Positions 32,867 to 41,303 of a stretch of 64,000 bases of DNA are shown here, in pieces; position 1 is the stretch's first letter, and each line of letters starts with the position of its first letter. The position numbers were made by a program, and so were the translations under genes. Source of the DNA: an uncultured Bacteroidia bacterium (GTDB lineage: Bacteria > Bacteroidota > Bacteroidia > Bacteroidales > UBA932); NCBI GenBank assembly GCA_902779785.1, contig CACZDC010000002.1:47263-111262 (forward strand), written 5' to 3'. The notes beneath the pieces were generated by a model that did no database searches, was not told where the DNA came from, and saw nothing but the letters and a program-made list of their open reading frames with translations.

Positions 32867-34019
32867 ACTGAGTCTTTTCGTAAAAGTGCTGATAGCCATA
32901 GTGCTGGGTGCTCTTCTGGGACTTGTGGCCCCGGAGGTGTTGGTCCGTATCTTCAAGACCTTCAACATACTCTTCGCCCAGCTTCTGAAATTCATCGTGC
33001 CGCTTCTGGTCCTCGGACTGGTGACTCCGGCAATCTATGGTCTCGGAAAGGGGGCGGGCAAGATGCTGCTGATTGTGGTCGCGGTGGCGTATATATCGAC
33101 CATCTGCGCGGGTCTTTTCGCCTATGGCTGCTCCAGCGCCTTCCTTCCGAACATAATTGAGCCCGGCTCCCTTTCCGCCGAGGCCGCCGAGACAAAGACT
33201 TTCGCCCCTTATGTGGACCTGAAGATTCCGCCACTGTGCGATATCCTGACGGCTCTCTGTCTCTCCTTTATGATAGGAATATGCTGCATCTATATGAAGG
33301 GGGATGTGCTCCGCCGTTGGTTCAATGAGTTCGGGGAGGTAGTCAAGATGACCATAGAAAAGGCCATAATCCCTCTTATGCCGCTGTATATTTTCACTAT
33401 GATGTGCGAAATGTCGGCGGCCGGTAAAATCGCTGCGGTTATGGGAAGCGGCGCCAAGGTCATACTGACCGGAGTCGTCCTGTCCATACTTTATCTTGTA
33501 GTGCAGTATTGCATTGCCGGCGCCATTGCCGGAAAGAACCCTTTCAGATGCCTCTGGAATATGCTCCCGGCCTATCTGACGGGCTTTTCCATCTGTTCTT
33601 CTTCGGCTGTGATCCCTGTCACGACGGAGTGTACGCTTAAAAACGGAGTTTCTAGGGAAGTTACCGATTTCGTGGTCCCGCTATGCTCCAACGTCCATAT
33701 GTGCGGCTCGGTAATCAAGCTGGCGACTACAGCTGTGGCTGTGGCTTATATGATGGGCACGCCGATCTCTTTCCCGCTTTTCCTGAACTTCGTGCTGATG
33801 CTCGGAGTAGCCACCGTGGCTTCTCCGGGAGTTATGAGCGGAGTACTGATGGCCTCGGTTGGCTTCCTGGAGTCCATACTGGGCTTCACTCCGGAAATGA
33901 CGGCCCTTCTGATGACCATTTATCTTGCACTGGACGGCTATGGCCCTGCCTGCAATGTGACAGGTGACGGGGCGATTGCCCTTGGTCTCGACCGCTTTTT
34001 CCGCCGCCGGGCAGAGTAA
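32853..34019 (+). CDS. Dicarboxylate/amino acid:cation symporter (DAACS family)
   Basis: 388 residues, inner-membrane protein with about eight hydrophobic helices and the two re-entrant regions of the family. Conserved parts include 'FIVPLLVLGLVTP', 'ICSSSAVIPVT' (HP1 serine-rich loop) and 'NVTGDGAIAL' in helix 8. The consensus 'D..RT..NV.GD' of acidic-substrate carriers reads 'DGYGPACNVTGD', so the Arg that binds the side-chain carboxylate in glutamate/aspartate carriers is missing. A neutral amino acid or another solute is therefore more likely than glutamate or C4-dicarboxylate. Last gene of the locus 1 run, overlapping the esterase gene. Confidence 0.85.
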   Translation: MKKIKLSLFVKVLIAIVLGALLGLVAPEVLVRIFKTFNILFAQLLKFIVPLLVLGLVTPAIYGLGKGAGKMLLIVVAVAYISTICAGLFAYGCSSAFLPNIIEPGSLSAEAAETKTFAPYVDLKIPPLCDILTALCLSFMIGICCIYMKGDVLRRWFNEFGEVVKMTIEKAIIPLMPLYIFTMMCEMSAAGKIAAVMGSGAKVILTGVVLSILYLVVQYCIAGAIAGKNPFRCLWNMLPAYLTGFSICSSSAVIPVTTECTLKNGVSREVTDFVVPLCSNVHMCGSVIKLATTAVAVAYMMGTPISFPLFLNFVLMLGVATVASPGVMSGVLMASVGFLESILGFTPEMTALLMTIYLALDGYGPACNVTGDGAIALGLDRFFRRRAE

Positions 34020-34034
34020 TCCATCATTTTTTCG

Positions 34035-34042
34035 TATCTTTG
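34035..34042 (+). promoter_or_regulatory. -7 box TATCTTTG before the SDR gene
   Basis: Perfect match to TAnnTTTG, 18 bases before ATG 34061 and just after the symporter stop. No TTG is present at the -33 spacing seen elsewhere, so the promoter may be weak. It starts the three-gene redox cluster and argues against using an upstream TTG as start of the SDR gene. Confidence 0.5.
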
Positions 34043-34060
34043 GCCGTTATTATCGTGACA

Positions 34061-34828
34061 ATGACGGCATTGATTACAGGCGGCAGCTCCGGGATGGGGC
34101 TGGAATATGCTTCCCAGCTGGCTGCGAAGGGCTATGACCTTGTCCTGGTAAGCAACCGGGAGGAGGAGCTAAAGTCGGCCGGAGAGCGGCTTGAAACTAA
34201 GTATCCCGTGAGGGTGACTACTCATTTCCAGGACCTTGCGGCTCCGGATGCGGCGGATGAACTCTTTCGCTGGTGCACCGAAACCCTTGGAGTACTTCCG
34301 GATATCCTCGTCAACAATGCCGGAATGTTCTTTTTCAAGGAACTCTCCCTCGAGGACCTTGACCGAGTGCAGGCAATGCTCAATCTCCATATGGTCACGG
34401 TGACTCGCAGCTGTCTTCTCTTCGGCGAGGCGATGAAAAAGCGCGGCTCCGGGAGGATCCTCATTATGTCTTCGATGGCCGCCCGCATTCCGGCGCCGGG
34501 GATCACGATCTATTCAGCCACAAAGGCTTACCTCAAAAGTTTCGGCCGATCGCTGTCATACGAGCTGAAACCATACGGAGTCAGCGTGACCACGGTATGT
34601 CCTGCGGCGATAGCTACGCCTTTGTACCGTCTGGACGAAAAGAAGATGAAATTCGGCGTCCGCTGCGGCCTGATACATACGCCGAAATGGCTGGTCAGGC
34701 GTGCCATAAGGGCAATGCTGCACGGACGCAGGGTGATTTCCCCTTCGCTTATGAACCTCTGGCTTCCCGCACTGATAGCCCTTCTCCCGGGGCCGCTGGT
34801 GGCCGCAATATGGAAAAGACTAAAGTAG
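34061..34828 (+). CDS. Short-chain dehydrogenase (3beta-hydroxysteroid dehydrogenase candidate)
   Basis: Starting at ATG 34061 the protein has 255 residues. Classical SDR signatures: 'TGGSSGMG' (cofactor loop), 'LVNNAG' and the catalytic 'SSM...YSATK' Ser-Tyr-Lys. The C-terminus is hydrophobic ('LPALIALLPGPLVAAIW'), which hints at membrane association as in steroid dehydrogenases of the 17beta-HSD type. An Asn rather than Asp/Arg-rich loop after the first strand leaves the cofactor uncertain. The stop abuts the start of a steroid 5-alpha-reductase homologue, and an OYE reductase follows. In Parabacteroides and Odoribacteraceae a 3beta-HSDH, 5AR and 5BR are clustered for bile-acid conversion, so this assignment rests mainly on context. 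Confidence 0.75.
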   Translation: MTALITGGSSGMGLEYASQLAAKGYDLVLVSNREEELKSAGERLETKYPVRVTTHFQDLAAPDAADELFRWCTETLGVLPDILVNNAGMFFFKELSLEDLDRVQAMLNLHMVTVTRSCLLFGEAMKKRGSGRILIMSSMAARIPAPGITIYSATKAYLKSFGRSLSYELKPYGVSVTTVCPAAIATPLYRLDEKKMKFGVRCGLIHTPKWLVRRAIRAMLHGRRVISPSLMNLWLPALIALLPGPLVAAIWKRLK

Positions 34829-35593
34829 ATGCAGGCCGGATTCAATATCTTCCTTATCGTGATGGCCGTTATAGCCGTCATCGTCTTCCTTGCCCTTTAC
34901 CGCGTGGATGCGGGCTATGGAAAGTTTTATCAGCCGAAATGGGGGCCGACTCTCGACAATCATCTGGGATGGTTTCTGATGGAGGCGCCGGTCTTTGTTG
35001 CGATGCTACTTCTGTGGTGGTTTTCTCCGATGCGGCAAGACCCGGTGCGTATTGTATTTCTGCTTCTTTTCGAGTGCCATTATTTCCATCGCGCCTTCAT
35101 TTTTCCGATGAAACTGCGATCCCACAGCAGAATGCCCTGGGCGATTGTCCTGATGGGAGCGCTTTTCAATACTCTGAACGCCTTTATGCAGGGTGGATGG
35201 ATATTCTATGTCTCTGAGGCTGAGGCGTATCCGTCGTCCTGGCTCTTGAGCCTGCCCTTTATCATCGGAGCGTTGCTCTTCTTTGCCGGAATGTGGATTA
35301 ATATCCAGTCTGACGGGATTATCCGCAATCTCAGAAAGCCCGGAGACACCGCCCATTATCTCCCTCAGGGAGGTATGTTCCGCTTTGTCACAAGCGCGAA
35401 TTATTTCGGAGAGTGGCTGGAATGGACAGGCTTCGCCATCCTGACCTGGTCGTGGGCGGGGGCGGTCTTTTCCCTATGGACCTTTGCCAATCTATGTCCC
35501 AGGGCGGCCCGGACGTACGAACTCTACAAAGAAGAATTTCCCGAGCAGATGGAGGAGGCTAGGCTGAAACGTATGATCCCTTTCATTTACTGA
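34829..35593 (+). CDS. Steroid 5-alpha-reductase family membrane protein (5AR)
   Basis: 254 residues, polytopic, the same size as human SRD5A1. The match to the 3-oxo-5-alpha-steroid 4-dehydrogenase family is strong: 'FLMEAPVF' (counterpart of the catalytic 'QELP' loop), 'NIQSDGIIRNLRKPGD' (NADPH region), 'SANYFGEWLEWTGFAI' (Asn/Glu active-site motif) and a C-terminus in 'MIPFIY'. These enzymes reduce the delta-4 double bond of 3-oxo-steroids to the 5alpha (allo) product with NADPH. The gene starts directly after the SDR stop and is followed after 1 base by the flavin reductase, forming an apparent bile-acid/steroid operon. Confidence 0.88.
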   Translation: MQAGFNIFLIVMAVIAVIVFLALYRVDAGYGKFYQPKWGPTLDNHLGWFLMEAPVFVAMLLLWWFSPMRQDPVRIVFLLLFECHYFHRAFIFPMKLRSHSRMPWAIVLMGALFNTLNAFMQGGWIFYVSEAEAYPSSWLLSLPFIIGALLFFAGMWINIQSDGIIRNLRKPGDTAHYLPQGGMFRFVTSANYFGEWLEWTGFAILTWSWAGAVFSLWTFANLCPRAARTYELYKEEFPEQMEEARLKRMIPFIY

Positions 35594-35594
35594 T

Positions 35595-36857
35595 ATGGTA
35601 GAATCTCCTGTTTTCACTCCGGTTAAAATCGGCCCTGTGACGCTGCGGAACCGGGTTATCCGTTCCGCGGCCTTCGAGAATATGGCCTATGGCAACTCGC
35701 CTTCGCAGGACTTGTACGACTACCACGTGGCCGTGGCCAGGGGAGGGGTTGGGATGACCACGCTTGCCTATGCTTCGGTAAACCGCAGCGGACTGTCCTT
35801 CGACGGGCAGCTTTGGATGAGGAAAGAGATAGTCCCCGGGCTGAGGCGCATTACCGACGCGGTCCACGCCGAGGGCGCGAAATGTTCCATCCAGCTTGGC
35901 CATTGCGGCAATATGACTCACCGCGCGACCTGCGGCTGTATGCCTGTGGGCGCCTCAAGCGGTTTCAACCTCTACTCTCCTACCTTTGTCAGGGGCCTCC
36001 GGAAGGATGAACTGGACTCTCTGGTCGAAGATTTCGGCCATGCCGTGGACCTTGCCCGCGAGGCGGGCTTCGACTGCGTGGAAATCCACGCGGGGCACGG
36101 CTATCTTATCAGTCAGTTCCTTTCGCCCTATACCAACCATCGCCGGGACGAATACGGCGGCTCGCTAGAAAACAGGATGCGGCTTATGAGACGGGTGATA
36201 AAATGCGTCCTGGAGCACGCCGGGAACGATATCGGGGTGATAGTCAAGATGAATATGTACGACGGTTTCCGCCGGGGGATGAAAAGGGAAGAGTGCCTCG
36301 AAGTCGCGAAGGAGCTGGAACGTCTCGGCGTCCACGCAATAGTGCTGTCGGCCGGTTTTGTCAGCAAGGCGCCGATGGCCGTGATGCACGGGGCTATGCC
36401 AATCAAGACTCTGGCCTATTATATGGACTGGAAGAAGTTCTGGTGGCTCAAGGCTCTGCTGTTCTTCTTCGGGCGGATTATGATTCCGACCGTCCCGTAC
36501 AAGGAGGCGTATTTCCTGGAGGACGCCAAAGTCTTCCGCAAAGCTGTCGGCCTGCCGCTTATCTATGTGGGCGGCCTGACCTCGCTGTCCAAGATGGAAG
36601 AAGTGCTTTCCGAGGGTTTCCAGGGCCTCCAGGTGGCTCGTGCGCTGGTCCACGATACTGACTTTGTCAACAAACTCCGCTCCGGGGAGCAGAAATGCAG
36701 CGGCTGCGCCCATTCGAATTATTGCATAGGACGTATGTACACCCTTGAGATGAAGTGCAATCGCTGTGTTGAGAATCTTCCCGCACGGCTCCGCCGCGAG
36801 GTTGAAAAGGCTGAAAAGAGATGGGGAAGTGAAGGCAATATGAAAAATAATTCCTAA
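35595..36857 (+). CDS. Old-yellow-enzyme family NADH:flavin oxidoreductase (5beta-reductase candidate)
   Basis: 420 residues: a single FMN-binding TIM barrel with 'IEIHAGHGYLISQFLSPYTN' type motif (here 'VEIHAGHGYLISQF'), 'RRDEYGGSLENR', and 'IYVGGLTS' near the phosphate site. It lacks the FAD/NAD domain of the larger 2,4-dienoyl-CoA reductase/BaiCD type, but carries C-terminal cysteines 'CSGCAHSNYC' and 'MKCNRC' that could hold an Fe-S cluster or zinc. With a 5AR and an SDR directly upstream, reduction of the steroid delta-4 bond to the 5beta form is the best inference. It contains one of only two coding CATG sites found in the left 45 kb (36039). Confidence 0.8.
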   Translation: MVESPVFTPVKIGPVTLRNRVIRSAAFENMAYGNSPSQDLYDYHVAVARGGVGMTTLAYASVNRSGLSFDGQLWMRKEIVPGLRRITDAVHAEGAKCSIQLGHCGNMTHRATCGCMPVGASSGFNLYSPTFVRGLRKDELDSLVEDFGHAVDLAREAGFDCVEIHAGHGYLISQFLSPYTNHRRDEYGGSLENRMRLMRRVIKCVLEHAGNDIGVIVKMNMYDGFRRGMKREECLEVAKELERLGVHAIVLSAGFVSKAPMAVMHGAMPIKTLAYYMDWKKFWWLKALLFFFGRIMIPTVPYKEAYFLEDAKVFRKAVGLPLIYVGGLTSLSKMEEVLSEGFQGLQVARALVHDTDFVNKLRSGEQKCSGCAHSNYCIGRMYTLEMKCNRCVENLPARLRREVEKAEKRWGSEGNMKNNS

Positions 36858-36862
36858 ATTTG
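36855..36862 (+). promoter_or_regulatory. -7 box TAAATTTG before glpA
   Basis: Perfect TAnnTTTG match that overlaps the stop codon of the flavin reductase gene. No TTG is present at the usual -33 distance. The expected transcript start near 36866-36869 gives glpA (ATG 36919) a leader of about 50 nt. Confidence 0.5.
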
Positions 36863-36918
36863 TAGTCAGTGACCACTGATTTGACATGCTCTCAGAGAGA
36901 AATCTGACGTTTAAATAT

Positions 36919-38514
36919 ATGAAAGCTAACGAATTCGATGTCATTATCATCGGCGGAGGCATCACGGGAGCCGGGACGCAGCGAGACTGCGCCAAGCGTG
37001 GACTGCGTACGCTGCTGATCGAGCGCAGCGACATCGCCACTGGTGCGACGGGCCGTAACCACGGACTTCTTCACTCCGGGGCGCGCTATGCCGTCAACGA
37101 TGCGGAATCCGCCGAGGAGTGCATCCGTGAGAATATGATTCTCCGCAAGATTGCCGCCCATTGCGTCGAAGAGACTGAAGGCCTTTTCATTACGCTTCCC
37201 GAGGACGACCTGGAATATCAGAAAACCTTCGTGGAGCGCTGCAAGGCCGCCGGAATCAATGCCGAGGTAATTGATCCCGCAGACGCCAGGCGTTTGGAAC
37301 CGTCTGTAAATCCGGAACTTATCGGGGCGGTGAAAGTCCCCGACGGCAGCGTGGATCCATTCCGCCTTTGTGCGGCCAATATGCTGGACGCCAAGCTGCA
37401 CGGCGGCCAGGTCCTTCTCTATACGGAGGTCACAGGCTTCATCAAGGACGGCGACACTATCAAAGGTGTGCGTACATATAACCATCAGACCCACGAGAGC
37501 GGCGAGTACTATGCCCCTGTAACTGTCAATGCCTGCGGCATCTGGGGACAGAGAATCGCCGAGATGGCCGGAGTCAAGATAGGAATGTTCCCCGCCAAGG
37601 GCGCCCTTCTGATCTTTGCCCATCGTGTCAACAATGTGGTCATCAACCGTTGTCGCAAGCCGGCGAATGCGGACATCCTGGTCCCGGGCGATACTGTCTG
37701 TGTGATCGGAACCACCTCTACCAGAATACCTTTCGAGGAGTGTGACAACGTCAGGGTGACTCCGGACGAGGTGGACCTCCTCATAAGCGAAGGAGCGAAA
37801 CTCGCCCCCGCACTCAATAGCACCAGAATACTGCGTGCCTATGCCGGCGTGCGCCCTCTGGTAAGCGCCGACAACGATCCTAGCGGCCGTAATATTTCCC
37901 GTGGCATCGTCTGTCTGGACCACGAAGAGCGCGATGGCCTGAAAGGCTTCATCACGATTACCGGCGGAAAGCTGATGACTTACCGGCTTATGGCCGAGAT
38001 GGCTACCGACGCGGTCTGCAGAAAACTGGGCGTGGACAAAAAGTGCGAAACTGCAGTTACGCCCCTTCCCGGCAGCGAAAAGCCTTCTTACAAGGAGGTC
38101 GCCGACCAGATTTGGGAGTCGCCGACTACGGTCCAGAAGGCCTCGGCAGGCCGTATGGGCACAAGGGCGGCGCGAATCAAGGACAATGACCGCTACGACC
38201 AGGCCCTTATCTGCGAGTGCGAGGAGGTGTCCGTGGGCGAGATCAATTCGGCCATCGAGCGTATGGACGTCAGTACCCTTACTGACCTCAGGCGGCGGAC
38301 CCGTGTCGGAATGGGCACTTGTCAGGGAGAGCTTTGCGCTTGCAGGGCTGCCGGACTTCTGGCCAAGGCACACGGCTGCATCCAGAGGGAAAGGGAGGAC
38401 TTGAACGACTTCCTCACGGAGAGATGGAAGGGCAATTTCCCCATCGGCTGGGGAGATACCTTGCGTGAATCGGAATATACTCAATGGGTCTATAAACACG
38501 TTTTGGGAGTATGA
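36919..38514 (+). CDS. glpA: Anaerobic glycerol-3-phosphate dehydrogenase subunit A
   Basis: I prefer ATG 36919 (MKANEFDVIIIGGG), which places the FAD-binding beta strand at the N-terminus as in other GlpA proteins; ATG 36886 would add 11 residues. 531 residues: 'GGGITGAG' FAD motif, 'ATGATGRNHGLLHSGARY' of the GlpA/GlpD family, and a C-terminal BFD-like [2Fe-2S] domain with 'CECEEV' and 'GMGTCQGELC'. It oxidises sn-glycerol-3-phosphate to dihydroxyacetone phosphate, passing electrons through GlpB and GlpC to the quinone pool. glpB overlaps the stop by 4 bases. Confidence 0.95.
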   Translation: MKANEFDVIIIGGGITGAGTQRDCAKRGLRTLLIERSDIATGATGRNHGLLHSGARYAVNDAESAEECIRENMILRKIAAHCVEETEGLFITLPEDDLEYQKTFVERCKAAGINAEVIDPADARRLEPSVNPELIGAVKVPDGSVDPFRLCAANMLDAKLHGGQVLLYTEVTGFIKDGDTIKGVRTYNHQTHESGEYYAPVTVNACGIWGQRIAEMAGVKIGMFPAKGALLIFAHRVNNVVINRCRKPANADILVPGDTVCVIGTTSTRIPFEECDNVRVTPDEVDLLISEGAKLAPALNSTRILRAYAGVRPLVSADNDPSGRNISRGIVCLDHEERDGLKGFITITGGKLMTYRLMAEMATDAVCRKLGVDKKCETAVTPLPGSEKPSYKEVADQIWESPTTVQKASAGRMGTRAARIKDNDRYDQALICECEEVSVGEINSAIERMDVSTLTDLRRRTRVGMGTCQGELCACRAAGLLAKAHGCIQREREDLNDFLTERWKGNFPIGWGDTLRESEYTQWVYKHVLGV

Positions 38515-39635
38515 AACTGAATACCGTAATCATAGGAGGCGGACTGGCGGGCCTTACCGCCGGGATACGCCTTCAGAAGGCCGGGAAAAGCACTGCGATC
38601 ATTTCTGCCGGGCAGAACGCCTTACATTTCTTCTCCGGGCGCTTCGAATCCGTCAGTGAATCTTCCGCAGATTTCATTGATTTCTTCGCAGAGGCCGGAG
38701 TCAGGCTCCACTATCACGAGGGCGTCTCGCTTATGCCTATGGGCAAACTCGTCCCCTCCAGCCTTTCTCTTGAGGACGTGAGTATTTTCCCGGAGGGCGG
38801 TCTTCCGCGTAAGGCCTTGATAGTCAATTTCACCGGCTATCACGACTTCTTTTCCTCCTTCCTTGCGGAAGGTCTGGAGAAAGAGGGCTGCGCCTGCCGC
38901 ATCCGCTTTATACGGATTGATGAGATGGAGCGCCTCAGGGAATCGCCCAGCGAGATGCGTTCGGTTCACATTGCCCGCATTATGGACAAGGCCTGGGAAA
39001 AGGTCGTCCAGGAGGTCAGGGTCCTGCTGAAAGACGAGGATACGGTCATACTTCCTCAGGTTTTCGGCCTGAAGGATTCGCATACACCTTCGCTGATACG
39101 GGAGAGAATCCCGGCCAAGGTGGTTTTTGCCGGGACTCTTCCTCCCTCCGTGCCGGGAATCCGTACGCAGCTTCAGCTGAGGAGGCGCTATGAGCTTCTC
39201 GGCGGTACTTTCCTGATGGGTGACGAGGCCGTTTCGGCTGAGACGGACGGCGCTCGCGTGAGTAGTATCTCTACAAAGAATCTCCAAGGGCATCCGCTTG
39301 AAGCTGAGCATTTTATCCTCGCTACAGGGGGCTTTTTCTCAAAAGGGCTGTCCTCCAATCCTCAGAAGGTCTGGGAGCCGCTTTTCGGCTTGGATGTCGA
39401 GGCTCTCGCCGACAGGAACGAGTGGTATGATCCGGACTTCCTGAAGGAACAGCCCTATATGGGCTTCGGCGTTAAGACAGACGCCTCGCTGCGCGCTCTT
39501 AAAGCAGGAGAAATAATTGATAATCTATATGTTGCCGGGTCTATTCTCGGCGCGACACATCCTGAACTCGGCAGCGGTGCAGGTCTTGCCCTTCGCAGCG
39601 CTTTTGCCGTCGCTGATTTAATTGCCAAGCTATGA
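38511..39635 (+). CDS. glpB: Anaerobic glycerol-3-phosphate dehydrogenase subunit B
   Basis: 374 residues with the N-terminal flavin motif 'VIIGGGLAGLTAGIRLQKAG', 'HFFSGRFESVS' typical of GlpB, and a C-terminal 'GSILGATHPELGSGAGLAL' segment. GlpB carries flavin and links the GlpA dehydrogenase to the iron-sulphur subunit. The ATGA overlaps with glpA and glpC show strict operon structure. Confidence 0.94.
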   Translation: MKLNTVIIGGGLAGLTAGIRLQKAGKSTAIISAGQNALHFFSGRFESVSESSADFIDFFAEAGVRLHYHEGVSLMPMGKLVPSSLSLEDVSIFPEGGLPRKALIVNFTGYHDFFSSFLAEGLEKEGCACRIRFIRIDEMERLRESPSEMRSVHIARIMDKAWEKVVQEVRVLLKDEDTVILPQVFGLKDSHTPSLIRERIPAKVVFAGTLPPSVPGIRTQLQLRRRYELLGGTFLMGDEAVSAETDGARVSSISTKNLQGHPLEAEHFILATGGFFSKGLSSNPQKVWEPLFGLDVEALADRNEWYDPDFLKEQPYMGFGVKTDASLRALKAGEIIDNLYVAGSILGATHPELGSGAGLALRSAFAVADLIAKL

Positions 39636-40843
39636 CACTTCAGGAATATACCAGCAGTATCCACAATTTCGAGGAATGTATGAAGTGCACAGTGTGCACC
39701 GCCTACTGTCCTGTGGTCCAGGTCAATCCGCTCTATCCCGGTCCGAAACAGGCCGGCCCGGACGGGGAACGCCTGCGTTTGAAAGATCCGTATTTCTTTA
39801 ACAAGGCTCTTAAGTACTGCCTGAACTGCAAGCGCTGCGAGGTCGCCTGCCCTTCCGGTGTCCACGTCGCCGACCTGATCCAGGCTGCGCGCATCCGTTA
39901 TGACCACAGTGCTCCTAAGCTTCGTGACAGGCTGCTAGCCTCTACGGATTTTATGGGTTCGCTCGCAAGGCCTTTTGCGCCCATTGTCAATGCGGTCACA
40001 GGTCTCGGCGTTACCAAGAAGGTCCTGGATGCGACTATGAAGATCGACAGCCACCGCACCTTCCCGAAGTACAGCGCCTCGAGTTTCGAGCGCTGGCTCA
40101 AGCGCCGCCGCAAGGAACAGGCCGCTTTCCCCGAGCAGGTCGCTTACTTCCACGGCTGCTATGTCAATTATAACTATCCTCAGCTTGGCAAGGACCTGGT
40201 GAAGGTGCTGAATGCGCTCGGTGTGGGGGTGCAACTTCTGGAGAAGGAAAAATGCTGCGGCATAGCGATGATAGTCAACGGGATGTCGAAGGAGGCCACG
40301 AAGCACGCTGTCCATAATGTGGCCGTTCTTGGAAAGGCTGTGGAAAAAGGGCTTAAGGTCGTCACGACTTCTTCTACTTGCACTTTGACTATGAGGGAGG
40401 AGTATCCTGCGCTTCTGGGTGTGGACAATTCTGCGGTGAAGGACAGTCTCCTTCTGGCGACTCGCTATATTTTCGAGCGCCTTGAGGCCGGTGCTCAGTT
40501 GAAATTCCGTCCGGATTTCCATTTGAAAGTCGCTTATCATACTCCTTGCCATATGGAAAAGCTTGGCTGGGGAGTATTCTCGGAGAAATTGCTGAAAATG
40601 ATTCCCGGAGTGGAGTTCACGCTTCTGGATTCAGCCTGCTGCGGCATTTCCGGGACCTATGGCTTCAAGAAGGAGAACTATGAGGCCTCGCAGGCTATCG
40701 GTGCCGCCCTTTTCGAGCAGATCCGTGCCGTCAATCCGGACGTCGTCGCCTGCGACTGCGAAACCTGCAAGTGGCAGATCGAGATGTCCACCGGCTACTC
40801 TGTCAAGAATCCGATCTCCATACTCGCCGAAGCCCTGGCATAG
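39632..40843 (+). CDS. glpC: Anaerobic glycerol-3-phosphate dehydrogenase subunit C
   Basis: 403 residues. Two 4Fe-4S binding motifs near the N-terminus ('CMKCTVCTAYCP' and 'CLNCKRCEVACPSGV') are followed by two CCG domains ('FHGCYVNY...CCGI' and 'HTPCHMEKLG...ACCGISGTYG'), as in heterodisulfide-reductase-like subunits. GlpC anchors the complex to the membrane and feeds the quinone pool. Last gene of glpABC; no terminator was found directly after it on this strand. Confidence 0.95.
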   Translation: MTLQEYTSSIHNFEECMKCTVCTAYCPVVQVNPLYPGPKQAGPDGERLRLKDPYFFNKALKYCLNCKRCEVACPSGVHVADLIQAARIRYDHSAPKLRDRLLASTDFMGSLARPFAPIVNAVTGLGVTKKVLDATMKIDSHRTFPKYSASSFERWLKRRRKEQAAFPEQVAYFHGCYVNYNYPQLGKDLVKVLNALGVGVQLLEKEKCCGIAMIVNGMSKEATKHAVHNVAVLGKAVEKGLKVVTTSSTCTLTMREEYPALLGVDNSAVKDSLLLATRYIFERLEAGAQLKFRPDFHLKVAYHTPCHMEKLGWGVFSEKLLKMIPGVEFTLLDSACCGISGTYGFKKENYEASQAIGAALFEQIRAVNPDVVACDCETCKWQIEMSTGYSVKNPISILAEALA

Positions 40844-40937
40844 TCGTTTTGCTTCCGGGCCCCGCGCCTTCGTGCCTTGCAGCTTGAAAACATAGTCACG
40901 GGCAGAAAAACGTCTGGGAACGTGTCCGCACCACAAA

Positions 40938-40968
40938 CCCCCGGCCTGGACAAAAAACGCCCCGGGGG
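40938..40968. terminator. GC-rich inverted repeat between convergent glpC and the TSCPD gene
   Basis: CCCCCGG at 40938-40944 and CCGGGGG at 40962-40968 can pair across a 17-nt loop. Read on the minus strand, the CCCCGGGG core is followed by CGTTTTTTG, so it could end transcription of the minus-strand genes. It sits in the 149-base gap between convergent genes; nothing else is seen there. Confidence 0.35.
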
Positions 40969-40992
40969 ACGTGCCTGCAGGCGGAAATGGAA

Positions 40993-41283
40993 TCAGAGGA
41001 GTTGGCGGAGGGCTCTGGCGAGCTGGTCGGGGCAACTGGTGCCGCGTGCTTTGCAGTCGATGCCGGAAAGGCGCGCGATGACATCGGCGGCTTTCATCCC
41101 GGCGCAGAGTGAGGCTACTCCCTGGGTGTTGCCGTGGCAGCCTTTAGTATATTGGAGACTGCGGATGGTTTCTCCCTCGAGTTCGATGTCTATCTGAAGG
41201 GAGCAGACCGCGTCGCTGGTCTTGAACGAGGCTTTCCGGATGCCGTCTTCTATGCTGTCGGACAGTTTAATGGGCTCAAACAT
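40993..41283 (-). CDS. TSCPD-domain protein (TIGR03905-type)
   Basis: A 96-residue protein with 'KGCHGNTQGVASLCAGM', 'LSGIDCKARGTSCPDQLARAL', which is the TSCPD domain also found at the C-terminus of some ribonucleotide reductases. The stand-alone family (TIGR03905) has no established function. It is the downstream gene of a two-gene minus-strand unit, 20 bases after the outer-membrane protein gene. Confidence 0.85.
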   Translation of the reverse strand: MFEPIKLSDSIEDGIRKASFKTSDAVCSLQIDIELEGETIRSLQYTKGCHGNTQGVASLCAGMKAADVIARLSGIDCKARGTSCPDQLARALRQLL

Positions 41284-41303
41284 AATGCTCTTTGCAAAAC
41301 CAT

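Noticed and set aside
36892-38499. 535-codon open frame on the minus strand opposite glpA
   Set aside because: It mirrors the codon structure of glpA, has no signal, domain or promoter, and glpA itself is certain.
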